DNA of 64,000 nt, taken from Nitrosomonas sp. sh817. Its GTDB lineage: Bacteria; Pseudomonadota; Gammaproteobacteria; Burkholderiales; Nitrosomonadaceae. Each line of letters begins with the position of its first letter. Position 1 is the stretch's first letter. Of the stretch, positions 33,878 through 42,595 are shown one piece after another. The notes under the pieces are model-generated. The model had not been told where the DNA came from. It was given only the letters and a program-made list of their open reading frames with translations, and searched no databases. Made by a program: the position numbers and the translations under genes. The stretch covers positions 1,967,691 to 2,031,690 of the forward strand of contig NZ_CP133083.1 in assembly GCF_030908545.1 (NCBI RefSeq), given 5' to 3'.

Positions 33878-35887
33878 ATGAAAGTACATTCAGCCGCTCC
33901 AGCCAAGCAGTCCCTGCAAAATCCCCGCATTGAAGACGATCGTTTGCAACGAGTGACGAGCAACATCACTTTCACTGACAACCGCCCCGAAGTAATCGTA
34001 TTGCGCAAGCAATCAGGAATCATCAATAACAGTTCTCGAGTATTGCAACAAAAAGCAATCAACCAGCGCATACAACACAGTCCGCACATGGTAACGCAAC
34101 GAATGCAACATGAGGCATTGCTCAATGGCTCAGAAAAATTGGATAACGGTAGTAAACGTACGATTATGCCGAAGCTGGATTTATCAAAAGCAGTAAAAAC
34201 TCAAGTGCATTTGGATAGTGCATTGACCCCTGCTGTACCGCTTAAAAAACCGCTTCAATCGAAATCGCAGCAACAAAACGTGGCGGTATTCGATGCTCGC
34301 GGGTCTATTTTACCTATTCAGCGTTTTGTGGATCCTGTGACACATGAAGAAATTAACATTGAGGAGATTCAATATCTTGGGATCGTATTGAATTACATGG
34401 AAATGCTAAGCAAAGGTACTTTGGAATTGGACAAGGAGGAACGAACTGCACTCTTTTATAAGCGGGCCGAGCTTCTTCGAAAAGACAAATTAAAAGAAAA
34501 AATAGCCGATTCCAATCAAGAATTGATGGAACAAGCAAATCATTCCGGAAAAGTTGCATATTTGCATAATGTTGGAAGAGAAACTTTGCGGAATATGATC
34601 AGATCGGGTGTCAATCCGCAGCTTGGATTTGCAGATCCGCGTTTTTTTGCGCAGCCAGAGAAATTCACATGGCGTTTGCTTCCGAATATCAGCGCATCGG
34701 CCGGGATTCGAGCTTTCCTGAATCCAACTTATGCCTCGAATGCCAATCCAGGCATAACTATTGCCGAATGCCAGACGACGATACAAGCTATTTTTTATCA
34801 TACTATCCTCAATATGATTGGCGATAGACGCTTTGATCAGACACTTGGCATGGCAGGTGCAACGCTCCCTGATGAAAAACGGCTATTGATAGAATTTCAA
34901 ATGAGCAGCAAAAACCCGCTCAAGCATTTTCTTGCGGATGAGAAAGCCACCATGGACAAAGAAGAAATGGGTGGTTTAGGATTACAGCAAGAGGAAGATG
35001 GTGAAGTTCCAGTGAGCGCACCGGGATTTAGACCGGCTAAATTGGGCGGCTGGTATTTCATCAAAAACCATGCGTTGTATAACATTCGTCATTCAGAAGG
35101 AATCTGGGGTGGCGAGAATGCGCTATTTGTTGGCTACAATGAAGAAAATGAGCAGCTTTTCTCAGGTTTTGGTTTGGAAAACCGCACGGAAGCAGAGATG
35201 GCGATTTCTTTGGCAGAAACTTTTAACGATCCGCCAACAGCTGGTGAAGTTGAGAATATCCTAAAAAATTATCCCGGACATATTTCTCTGGTATTACCGC
35301 AATTGGGCAATCCGAATAGTTTGGAGCAACTGCCCGATTTGACACCGGGAGCCATCGCTGCCCTTGTAAATCTTAGAAAACAGCAAGGAGGACCGTTCGC
35401 CAATATTCCATTGGCGGGTCACAGACAGCAATTGCTAGCACTCCGGGGGCTGCTGAAAGGAATTGCGTTACAACCGCCGGTCAGACCGGGTGACCTGTTG
35501 GCAGAAATTCATCTGCAAGATGTGGAAGGCGGTGAAGTTGAGCCGGCCGTTACCCACGGCACATGGAGCAATACGGAGAATGCGAAAATACTTACCTGGA
35601 CAAATAGCCGCTTAAAGAGAATTTCTATTAGAACGTTGATGGATTACTATGCCAGTGCTTTCGATCTGAATCTAAGTCATCTATTAAGAGATCTGATCAA
35701 AGGATTGAATCAAGAAATCGCGAATAAAGCAGAAAATGCCAAATTTGATGTTGCTGTGGGAGATACTTTTCTATTTCCTCTCCCCTCTACTCTGGCAAAA
35801 TTAAAGAAAACCCCCGGTGGTTTCCAGGCATTGGGAAGCAAGATAATCAGTCCCGAGAAATTACAAGAATTAGTAAAGAATTCATAA
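33878..35887 (+). CDS. Putative Tgl-type transglutaminase effector with injection-system leader
   Basis: A 669-aa protein with no signal peptide. The N-terminal 80 residues (FTDNRPEVIVLRKQSGIINN, SSRVLQQKAINQRIQHS) and later LPIQRFVD resemble the DNRPE...RK...NNS...Q leaders of contractile-injection-system cargo and DUF4157 proteins. Residues about 150-440 align by eye with Bacillus Tgl (protein-glutamine gamma-glutamyltransferase): TIAECQTTIQAIFYHTILNM (Glu297, Cys298) fits the Tgl FECATAI...YY segment with catalytic Cys116, and GWYFIKN...WGGENALFVGY (Glu413) fits its RGENVILLG with Glu187. The last ~200 residues are unassigned, with a possible LysM-like stretch. It may crosslink or modify proteins in target cells. 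No injection-system genes are in the window. Confidence 0.6.
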   Translation: MKVHSAAPAKQSLQNPRIEDDRLQRVTSNITFTDNRPEVIVLRKQSGIINNSSRVLQQKAINQRIQHSPHMVTQRMQHEALLNGSEKLDNGSKRTIMPKLDLSKAVKTQVHLDSALTPAVPLKKPLQSKSQQQNVAVFDARGSILPIQRFVDPVTHEEINIEEIQYLGIVLNYMEMLSKGTLELDKEERTALFYKRAELLRKDKLKEKIADSNQELMEQANHSGKVAYLHNVGRETLRNMIRSGVNPQLGFADPRFFAQPEKFTWRLLPNISASAGIRAFLNPTYASNANPGITIAECQTTIQAIFYHTILNMIGDRRFDQTLGMAGATLPDEKRLLIEFQMSSKNPLKHFLADEKATMDKEEMGGLGLQQEEDGEVPVSAPGFRPAKLGGWYFIKNHALYNIRHSEGIWGGENALFVGYNEENEQLFSGFGLENRTEAEMAISLAETFNDPPTAGEVENILKNYPGHISLVLPQLGNPNSLEQLPDLTPGAIAALVNLRKQQGGPFANIPLAGHRQQLLALRGLLKGIALQPPVRPGDLLAEIHLQDVEGGEVEPAVTHGTWSNTENAKILTWTNSRLKRISIRTLMDYYASAFDLNLSHLLRDLIKGLNQEIANKAENAKFDVAVGDTFLFPLPSTLAKLKKTPGGFQALGSKIISPEKLQELVKNS

Positions 35888-35909
35888 GTTGTAAGAACTC
35901 CCAGGGTTG

Positions 35910-36723
35910 TTTACAGAGAGGTTGATTAAAATAAGCGTTGAGTATTTCATAAGGAGTTGCGTTATTCAAACTCTTATGGGGTTTGACGGTGTTGTAGAAG
36001 TTAATGAAACGGACAAGTTGAATACGGCAGTCAGCGGTGTCTTTAAAACGGAATGAGACCTTTGCACGGTGTCATGAGCGGTACGAGAATAAGGTAAAAA
36101 ATTGCGAAAAAGCGGAGTTTACACGGGGTAAATGAGCATTTTTCGCGAATTTTTAATGCAATTATCGTGCCGCGTAGTAACCGTGCAAAGGTCTCAGAAT
36201 TTGTTGTGCCACATGTCCATTAGCGTGCGGATCACGCGCTCGGCTTTGCCGTTAGTCTGAGGGCGATTGATGCGGGTAAACTTCTGACCGATATCGTGTT
36301 GCGCGCATGCTTTGACGAAAGCGTGACCGGCAGTTCCCTTAAATTCCTTGCCGTTATCGGAGTAGGTATAGTCGATCTGATAAGGGCACTGGGCGATGAC
36401 GGTTTCTATGAGGAAATGCGCAGCGCTGTATTGGGTTTTATCAGGGAAAATCGCGGCATATAACTCCCTTGAGAAGTCATCGATGGCGACAAACAGGTAT
36501 TCGCGAGGTTCGCTGGCAGATTGTCCTTTCAGCAAGGGAAGGCGCTTGGTATCAAAGTGAACCAGCTCACCGGGATAAGTTTTGTTATAGCGTTTTGCTT
36601 CACGCTTGAGGCGATCCTGGATCGCTTGCTCAACTTTGGCCAAGCGTTTAAGACCGTACTGCAATGTTCTAAACCGCTGATTTGTACTGTTGCGTGGAGT
36701 AAATTCCTGAAGTCTGGCGCATT
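35910..36723 (-). pseudogene. IS481-family transposase remnant, interrupted by a MITE
   Basis: The frame encodes an IS481-like DDE domain: YPGELVHFDTKRLPLL (first Asp), YLFVAIDDFSRELYAAIF, DYTYSDNGKEFKGT (second Asp), INRPQTNGKAERVIRTLMDM (Glu). At 36196 a 143-bp MITE breaks it; beyond the MITE RFKDTADCRIQLVRFINFYN and KPHKSLNNATPYEIL continue in the correct frame. The N-terminal DNA-binding part is missing, and the 5' side is fused to an IS110 fragment. Confidence 0.8.
36054..36196. repeat. 143-bp MITE with 16-bp perfect terminal repeats
   Basis: The ends TGAGACCTTTGCACGG and its exact complement enclose 143 bp without coding capacity. It is flanked by GAA on both sides (36051-36053 and 36197-36199), a 3-bp target duplication. 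The ends resemble the IS5-type element at 40411 (GAGACCTTTGCA), its likely parent. It interrupts the IS481 transposase. Confidence 0.88.
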
Positions 36724-36964
36724 CCAATACGGCAAGGTTCGATCTCCGCAAACCACGACAGTACCTCGCTTCGCTTCAATTGCTTGCGCTCAACCACCCG
36801 TCCTTGTGCATTAACAGCGTGTACCTGAAAAACATTCTTTGCCAAATCCAAACCAACTACGCTAATCTTATCCATGGATGCTGCCCTCCAATTTTGAGTT
36901 GATGATTGAAAGCCAACTGTGGCACATTGCGATGCCGTTGTCAGGAGGGGGGTGTCCATTCCAT
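36724..36964 (-). pseudogene. IS110 left-end fragment (b)
   Basis: This holds the left end and the first ~45 codons of an IS110 transposase (MDKISVVGLDLAKNVFQVHA, GRVVERKQLKRSEVLSWFAE, IEPCRIG) and is then replaced by IS481 sequence. Its end abuts CT (36965-36966) and the MITE repeat CTGATTAATTCG, the same junction as in the other two IS110 copies. It serves as a reference for the frameshift in copy (a). Confidence 0.8.
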
Positions 36965-37084
36965 CTGATTAATTCGACGGACGAGATGAAGCACGAGGCG
37001 CACGGAACGAGCAACCGGGGCATATCAACAAGATAGGTGAGCGCGCAGTGATTCGTTCGTGTAGCCAATAAATCAGCGTTTCCT
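36965..37084. repeat. MITE copy (b), truncated by IS110
   Basis: About 120 bp from CTGATTAATTCGACGG to AATCAGCGTTTCC, with the shared body blocks (GAGGCGCACGGAAC, CATATCAACAAGATAGGTG). The outer end of its first terminal repeat was displaced by the IS110 fragment at 36964. Confidence 0.7.
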
Positions 37085-37293
37085 CAGGTTGCGTGAGCAG
37101 TGACGTGGATCAGAAGCTTGGCTTGAAATCCTGATTACAGAACGGAACAAATCGTATTTCTTAGCCGGGGTAGGTTATTTGCGGAGAATTAAGACCCTGC
37201 AGGCTCGATATACTTAAATATTGTTCCTGCAAGGTTATCATCTCAGTCTTACGACATTAAACGATAAAGATAATAAATAATATTTCAGAATTA

Positions 37294-37452
37294 CTATTTT
37301 TCTGCTGGAAGCTCGTTACGGCCTTCAGCTGGTTTGCCTTCATGCGTTGTACCGTAATTATCGGAACTTGCGCTTTCCGGCGCTGTAGGTTTGCCACATG
37401 CAACTAATGATAATGCGAAAAATGCTGCAACAAAGAATGCTGAAAGTTTCAT
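37294..37452 (-). CDS. Tiny lipoprotein
   Basis: A 52-aa protein starting MKLSAFFVAAFFALSLVACG: a classic lipoprotein signal peptide with lipobox LVAC. The mature part (about 33 aa) is hydrophilic, KPTAPESASSDNYGTTHEGK then PAEGRNELPAEK. It would be lipidated and anchored in a membrane. It stands alone between two MITE copies. Small lipoproteins of this kind occur in Nitrosomonas-like genomes; the function is unknown. Confidence 0.72.
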   Translation of the reverse strand: MKLSAFFVAAFFALSLVACGKPTAPESASSDNYGTTHEGKPAEGRNELPAEK

Positions 37453-37521
37453 TTATAAGAATGTCCTTAAAATTTTAAAAAAGTACTGCCAATATTTTTT
37501 GTGACACTCAATCCTTGTTAA

Positions 37522-37664
37522 GGAAACGCTGATTAATTCGACAAACGCGATGAAGCGCGAGACGCACAGAACACAGCAACCGAAGTATATCCATCAGATA
37601 GACGAAGGGGCGGGTAATGCGCAACAAAGCGATTCGCTCGTGCAGTGAATGAATGCGTGATTCC
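37522..37664. repeat. MITE copy (c), uninterrupted
   Basis: It begins GGAAACGCTGATTAATTCG (37522) and runs through GATGAAGCGCGAGACGCAC, TATATCCATCAGATAG and GATTCGCTCGTGCAG to a degenerate right repeat (GAATGCGTGATTCC). This is the only copy here without an IS110 insertion. Its left repeat is identical for 19 bases to the right end of the IS5 elements. Confidence 0.72.
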
Positions 37665-37825
37665 CTGAAACTGATCGTCACTTTAGAACTATAACATGAT
37701 AAGCGTATTGATTCTTCATAAATATTGCATCCGGGTCAATAAAAGGTTTCCGTAGAAATTTTGAAAGGATAAGCGATGTATACAATGTGCATAATTATCA
37801 TTCATATTAGGGGCTTATGCTTTCG

Positions 37826-38581
37826 CTAAAATGCGAGGATTCCGCCTGGGTAAAATTTTGCCTGCTCCAAGCGCGTCAGCGTCGGCAACAGATTAAGTCC
37901 GGTTCGCTTTTTCAATTCGAGCATCCGCTCTTTGAGATCGCTCAGTGTTATCCGGACTGTATCCTCGCCGGCTGCCAGTGCGATGACATTGCCGCTGTCG
38001 CAAGATGGGAAAGCCAGTGCGCGTTCGTCGAATGCGGCTTTGATGCGTTCCAGATTAGCCTGATAACCGCGGCTGCGGCCCAGCAGATTTGCGGCAAACA
38101 GGCCGTCATTGCTCAATCGCGCGCGGCACATCCGGTAGAACGGCAGCGTGCTCAGCTCACCGGAACGATCTTTGGCATCGAAACCGTCGACCAAAATCAG
38201 GTCATAGGTTCCATTGAATCCAGCGATATATTCCGCGCCATCCGCGATGACGATGCTTAAACGCAACGGATCATCCGGCAGTTTAAAAAACTGTCTTGCG
38301 GCAGCGACCACGCGCGGTTCGATTTCAACTACAGTCAATTTGGCTCGCGGGCAATGCCGATAAAGAAACTTGGTCAGCGATGCCGCACCCAGGCCAATCA
38401 GCAACACGCTACGCGGAAAGTGAATATCGTCTCGTAGCAGCAGGCTGGTCATCATTTCCCGGGTGTAATCGAGTTCCAGATGCCAGGGGCGGGCAATACG
38501 CATCGCGCCCTGGATCGAATCGGAACCGAAGTGCAGGCTGCGTACCCCGGCTGCTTCACGGATTTCGATGGGAAAGCTCAT
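37826..38581 (-). CDS. Spermidine-synthase-like methyltransferase-fold protein
   Basis: A 251-aa protein of the spermidine/polyamine synthase family. The nucleotide-binding region reads SVLLIGLGAASLTKFLYRHC (residues about 58-77) with the following acidic loop VVEIEPRVVAAARQFF, and YDLILVDGFDAKDRSGEL gives the catalytic Asp region. It lacks the N-terminal beta-barrel domain of full-length SpeE, so it may be an aminopropyltransferase-like or other small-molecule transferase. It lies alone; the ORF is GC-rich like chromosomal genes. Substrate is unknown. Confidence 0.8.
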   Translation of the reverse strand: MSFPIEIREAAGVRSLHFGSDSIQGAMRIARPWHLELDYTREMMTSLLLRDDIHFPRSVLLIGLGAASLTKFLYRHCPRAKLTVVEIEPRVVAAARQFFKLPDDPLRLSIVIADGAEYIAGFNGTYDLILVDGFDAKDRSGELSTLPFYRMCRARLSNDGLFAANLLGRSRGYQANLERIKAAFDERALAFPSCDSGNVIALAAGEDTVRITLSDLKERMLELKKRTGLNLLPTLTRLEQAKFYPGGILAF

Positions 38582-38653
38582 AATGTGCTCAATGTAAAAA
38601 GTATCTGGTTTTGTCGTTGGTACATTCAGTTAGCTGCTTGTCAGGGAAGCACT

Positions 38654-38930
38654 TACATGGACACCGCCCGTCTTGCAAGTGCTGATGCATAGAAATACGA
38701 GGTTCGATTGCACACTTACATCCGGCCTTTTGATCGGAGCATTTTGCTCCCAGCCCCTATGGTATATTCGCTAACAGGTCCCAATCTGAATAGCGAAGTC
38801 TTTGCTTCGAGCGCTTCCCCGGGTTTGGCCGCCGCGGTCCGACCTGTTTTTCCATATCATTAGCACTGGCAATCTTTAGCAGCCCCCCCTGTCAATGACG
38901 TTTCTTTTCTCGTTACTGCAAATCTGTTCA
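38654..38930 (-). ncRNA. Candidate IS110 bridge RNA region (d)
   Basis: The non-coding right-end segment is strongly conserved with 29076-29268 of copy (a), although the transposase genes have decayed. On the minus strand it contains GGGGAAGCGCT (38820-38810), identical to the first 11 bases of the MITE repeat at 27720, including the CT core. This fits a target-binding loop. Folding and expression are untested. Confidence 0.48.
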
Positions 38931-38948
38931 GGTCATTGCCAAGTGGCC

Positions 38949-39923
38949 TTATCCTGGGCGGTAGGTTTCGTTCTTAGTCAGCACGCCCACACTACCCGGG
39001 CATTGTGATTGGCCTGCGCCACCGTGGCGACATTGGGATGACATCGCTCTCGAGCAGTTGTGCAATCCAGGTATTGCCCGGTGGCTTGCCGGCCTGTTGC
39101 CGGGTGCGCACATGCCGGATCGCAGCGCCCGCACATGAATCAGCAAAATACGTAGATAACGATCGCCCCGTTTACTGATTCCCAGCAGACGTGACCTGCC
39201 TCCGCTGGAAGCTTGCTTTGGCACCAACCCTAGCCAGGCTGCCACCCATTAGTAAATGTTCGAGGATTGCCTGCCGCCGCAATCACCGCAGTGGCCGTCA
39301 TCACGCCAACCAGGTATCTCGGGCTAAGTGGCGACTGGCTTCATCATTGCTGTGCCATTGCTGGAGCCGCCTCTCCAGCCCCACTATCCGCTCATCCAGT
39401 AGCGATAGCCGATCCTGCAACTCAGCCACCAGGCCTCGGGCCATCGGCGACAATTCATTACCAGCATCTTCCAACACCTCCGGTAAGCGCTTCCTGAGCA
39501 TGCTCGCCCCTATAGCAATCACGCCCCCAAATTCCAGCAACATCCTGCGGCTGTGATGCAGGTGCAGTACCGCTTGTTGCTGCACTGACTTGATTGCAAC
39601 AAAACGCATCACGGCCGTTGCACGGCCTCACATATCGTTTGCGCATCCAACTTATCCGATTTGTTCGACTGCAAATACGGCTTGATGAACCGCGCCGCCA
39701 TCGGCTTCACCGCATGACCCTGCTCGCTTAATTTGCGCACCCAACAATGCATACCACCGCACGCTTCCATCCCTATCGTGCACGGCTCGATCCTACTAAA
39801 CCACTCCAATACCTGGCTTCGCTTCAGTTGCTTGCTCTGCATCACTCGCCCCTCTGCATTCGCAGCATGCAACTGAAAAACATTCTCTGCTAAATCCAAA
39901 CCAACTACGCTAATCTTATCCAT
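38949..39923 (-). pseudogene. IS110-family transposase, decayed (d)
   Basis: It begins MDKISVVGLDLAENVFQLHA and stops at CEAVQRP; a second frame has MRFVAIKSVQQQAVLHLHHS with an internal loss of about 14 codons before MLLEFG, and a third gives AAWLGLVPKQASSGGRSRLL to LTKNETYRPG. Several frameshifts and the deletion mean it cannot make an active enzyme. Its RNA segment at the right end is better preserved. Confidence 0.83.
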
Positions 39924-40152
39924 GGATAGTGCCCTCTTCGTTTTATGTTGTTTAGTGAATCTCAACTGTGGCACATTGCAATACCGTTGTCAGGAGGGCG
40001 GTGTTCATCCCATCTGATTAATTCGGTGAACGGGATGAAGCACGAGGCGCACGAAACGAAGTAACCTAGATATATCAACAAGATAGACGATAAAGCAAGT
40101 GCCGCGCAACGAAATGATTCGCTCGTATAGCCAATTAATCAGCGTTTCCCTC

Positions 40153-40410
40153 GGGAAACGCTGAACAAATCCTGAAGGGTTTGGGATAATAGTATTTCCT
40201 GACAACTCCTCTATAGATACGCCATGTCACACCAATCGAGCTTTGCCGATCCTGACTACAGTCACAAGAAACGCCGGACACGGCGGGAGGTTTTCTGAAA
40301 CAAGATGGAAGGGGTAATACCCTGGCAAGTGTTGCTGTCGCAAATTGAACTACATTACCCCAAGACTGGACGGCGGGGTTGTCAGCCGATGGCGCTGGAA
40401 AACATGTTTC
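40153..40410 (+). pseudogene. IS5-family N-terminal remnant
   Basis: After a terminal-repeat-like GGGAAACGCTGAACAAATCC (40153) an ATG at 40224 encodes MSHQSSFADPDYSHKKRRTR, then a TGA stop, then KMEGVIPWQVLLSQIELHYP and TGRRGCQPMALENMFR. This matches the N-terminus of IS5-group transposases. It is cut at 40411 by another IS5-type element. Confidence 0.75.
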
Positions 40411-41575
40411 GAGACCTTTGCAAAATGACGCAAATTTCCCATTTCAGAGTAATTTCGGATTAATCTGTGAGGGAATTTGGTTGGTTGTAGTCATTTTTTT
40501 CGCAAATGAGCCAAGAATAATCACTTTAAACCGAGCATTTCCGGTCAAGAAAGCGTAATATCCCTATGTTTGCGTAATCATTCGGCGGTCAGCAAAGAGT
40601 TTGGATGGTCTTTTTAAGTTATACGCCATCGCCAATAGCAAATGCCAGGCATGCGCTTTCTCCAAACCGCAGTAACTCAGCGTTTTGCCATTGGACCAAT
40701 GTGCCTGGCTGCCGAAGGTGCGCTCCACGACGTAGCGGGCTTTCTAACTGCCGCCGCGTCAAAGGATTATTCCTGGCAGCCTTATCCTGAACACCGTTTT
40801 TGATACCACGTGATTTCAAAGCATCGCGATGTTTTTGGCTGCTATAAGCCTTGTCGGCATGAACACGAGTTCCCGGCTGGATATCGGCTTTATCGAGCAG
40901 ATCCAGCAGCGCCTTGCTGTCATGGCAATTGGCCGGGGTGGTTGCAACCGCCAGCACTAAACCATTATCATCGACCACCGTATGCTGCTTATAGCCAAAA
41001 CCGGTTGACCACCTTTTCTAACCCAGCGTGCTTCAGTATCCACACCGGGCTGGACCACTTCAATGACTTGCATCGCTGCCCGGGCATCCGCTTCATCGTC
41101 CCGTTCTTCCCAATCACTCACGATTTCGTAAGCAGGTTTGGTTCTGGGCTTGTGCGGACTTTGCGTAATACCCGCATCGACATGGCAAGCCTTGCCTGAC
41201 CATGATGTCGTGCGCTTGTATTTGCGCATTCACTTGGGCTAACAACCCATCCCAAGCGCCTGCTGCCGTCAGCCGGGTTCTGAAACGCGATACACGGAAT
41301 GATCCGGCACATCGTCTTCCAGCGACGAACCCAGGAATCGCATCACATGCAGATTCGAGTTCGCTATGTCTTCCGCCGATTCATCGCTTAAACCGCCATT
41401 CCAGATTTCTATCAACAACATCTTGAACAGCGCACTCCTAGATAAGCCAGTTAGCCTGTTGCATCCGATACCGGTGCATAAATGGTTGATAGTATCGGGG
41501 ATTCTTATGACAATGCGCTGGCCGAAACAATTAACGGAGTCAGCCGATGCGGTTTGACACAAGGCAAATAGTCTC
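40411..41575 (-). pseudogene. Decayed IS5-family element (GAGACCTTTGCA ends)
   Basis: The left end is GAGACCTTTGCA (40411); the right end near 41575 is GGCAAATAGTCTC, a degenerate complement. The minus strand encodes an IS5-type transposase in three broken frames: GLSRSALFKMLLIEIWNGGL / MRFLGSSLEDDVPDHSVYR, then KACHVDAGITQSPHKP and VQPGVDTEARWVRKGG, then MVDDNGLVLAVATTPANCHD / RVHADKAYSSQKHRDALKS. Multiple frameshifts and stops make it inactive. It is a likely parent of the 143-bp MITE at 36054. Confidence 0.8.
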
Positions 41576-41628
41576 CGGTAAAACCGGGACGATTCATCCT
41601 ATCATTTAATTACAACTCTTTGATCAAA

Positions 41629-41705
<77 letters not shown>

Positions 41706-41760
41706 AATTCGGGATTATAACAAACAAACAGCTCAGACTGACACCAGCAGATAATGGCAG

Positions 41761-42141
41761 CTATGAACGTAATTGTGACACTATGTTATTTATTTCTTGC
41801 CTGATATGACCGAAACTTGAAACTGGAAACAATGAAGTATTCATACTTTCATTGGTCAATACGGGTTTGCTTTCATTTTGCTCCAAGTGATTCCTCGCAC
41901 CATTAATGGTAAATCCTTGCTCATAAAGCAATTCTCTAATACGATGGATTAATAATACTTCTTGTTGCTGATAATAGCGACGATTCCCTCTTCGTTTGAC
42001 GGGCCTCAATTGCGCAAATTCTTGCTCCCAATAACGTAACACATGGGGTTTTACACCACATAACGTACCTACTTCCCCAATCGTGAAATAACGTTTTGTA
42101 GGAATTGGAAGTAATGTTTTAATTGTTTTTTTGTTTTCCAT
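41761..42141 (-). CDS. MerR-family transcriptional regulator
   Basis: A 126-aa MerR-type regulator: the winged helix-turn-helix reads [40 protein letters not shown], then a dimerisation helix ([20 protein letters not shown]). No effector-binding cysteines are seen. I prefer ATG 42141 over a TTG five codons upstream. It overlaps ihfA by 23 bases and forms the usual betaproteobacterial ihfA-merR tail of the pheST operon. Its target is unknown. Confidence 0.87.
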   Translation of the reverse strand: MENKKTIKTLLPIPTKRYFTIGEVGTLCGVKPHVLRYWEQEFAQLRPVKRRGNRRYYQQQEVLLIHRIRELLYEQGFTINGARNHLEQNESKPVLTNESMNTSLFPVSSFGHIRQEINNIVSQLRS

Positions 42142-42427
42142 GATAATTTTTCTCAACTAATGCTTTTAACTTCTGACTGGCATGAAAAGTAACAACACGT
42201 CGTGCCGTGATCGGTATTTCCTCGCCAGTTTTCGGATTTCTCCCAGGACGCTGCGGTTTTGCTCGTAGTTGGAAATTGCCAAAACCAGAAAGCTTAACTC
42301 CCTCTCCCCTCTGTAGGGCGGCACGCACTTCTTCATAAAACGATTCGACCATATCTTTTGCTTCGCGTTTGTTTAGCCCAACATTTTCAAACAACAAATC
42401 CGCTAGCTCAGCTTTTGTTAATGCCAT
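42119..42427 (-). CDS. ihfA: Integration host factor subunit alpha
   Basis: A 102-aa HU/IHF protein. The N-terminus [20 protein letters not shown], the dimer region [20 protein letters not shown] and the DNA-intercalating arm [20 protein letters not shown] are diagnostic of IhfA. It bends DNA as a heterodimer with IhfB, acting in recombination, replication and transcription. It lies downstream of pheT in the conserved pheS-pheT-ihfA-merR order, with a gap of 168 bases that may contain its own promoter. Confidence 0.96.
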   Translation of the reverse strand: MALTKAELADLLFENVGLNKREAKDMVESFYEEVRAALQRGEGVKLSGFGNFQLRAKPQRPGRNPKTGEEIPITARRVVTFHASQKLKALVEKNYHGKQKNN

Positions 42428-42595
42428 ACTCCACTCCCTATAGTCCTTTATTATTTGCTTATAGCAGCATTTAGATTTAAAACATCTTTAAAATTAAAGA
42501 TCAATGACCTCATACCTTAAGCAGGATGGTCCTGTTAGCTCAAGATGAAAATTCAACGACACTAAAAATAGAAATATCTTTTTATCCGGCGACAA

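Larger units (their letters stand above)
38654..40013 (-). mobile_element. IS110-family (IS1111-type) element (d)
   Basis: About 1,360 bp with subterminal repeats TGGACACCGCCC (38658) and GGCGGTGTTCA (near 40007). CT dinucleotides flank it (38652-38653 and 40014-40015). The transposase is decayed. It is related to but diverged from copy (a), yet occupies the same MITE position. Confidence 0.82.
38644..40150. repeat. MITE copy (d), interrupted by IS110
   Basis: The outer piece GGGAAGCACT (38644-38653) and the body from CTGATTAATTCGGTG (40014) to AATCAGCGTTTCCC (40150) form one MITE split by an IS110 element. The body blocks match copies (a) to (c), for instance GAGGCGCACGAAACG and GATTCGCTCGTATAGCC. 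Confidence 0.72.
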
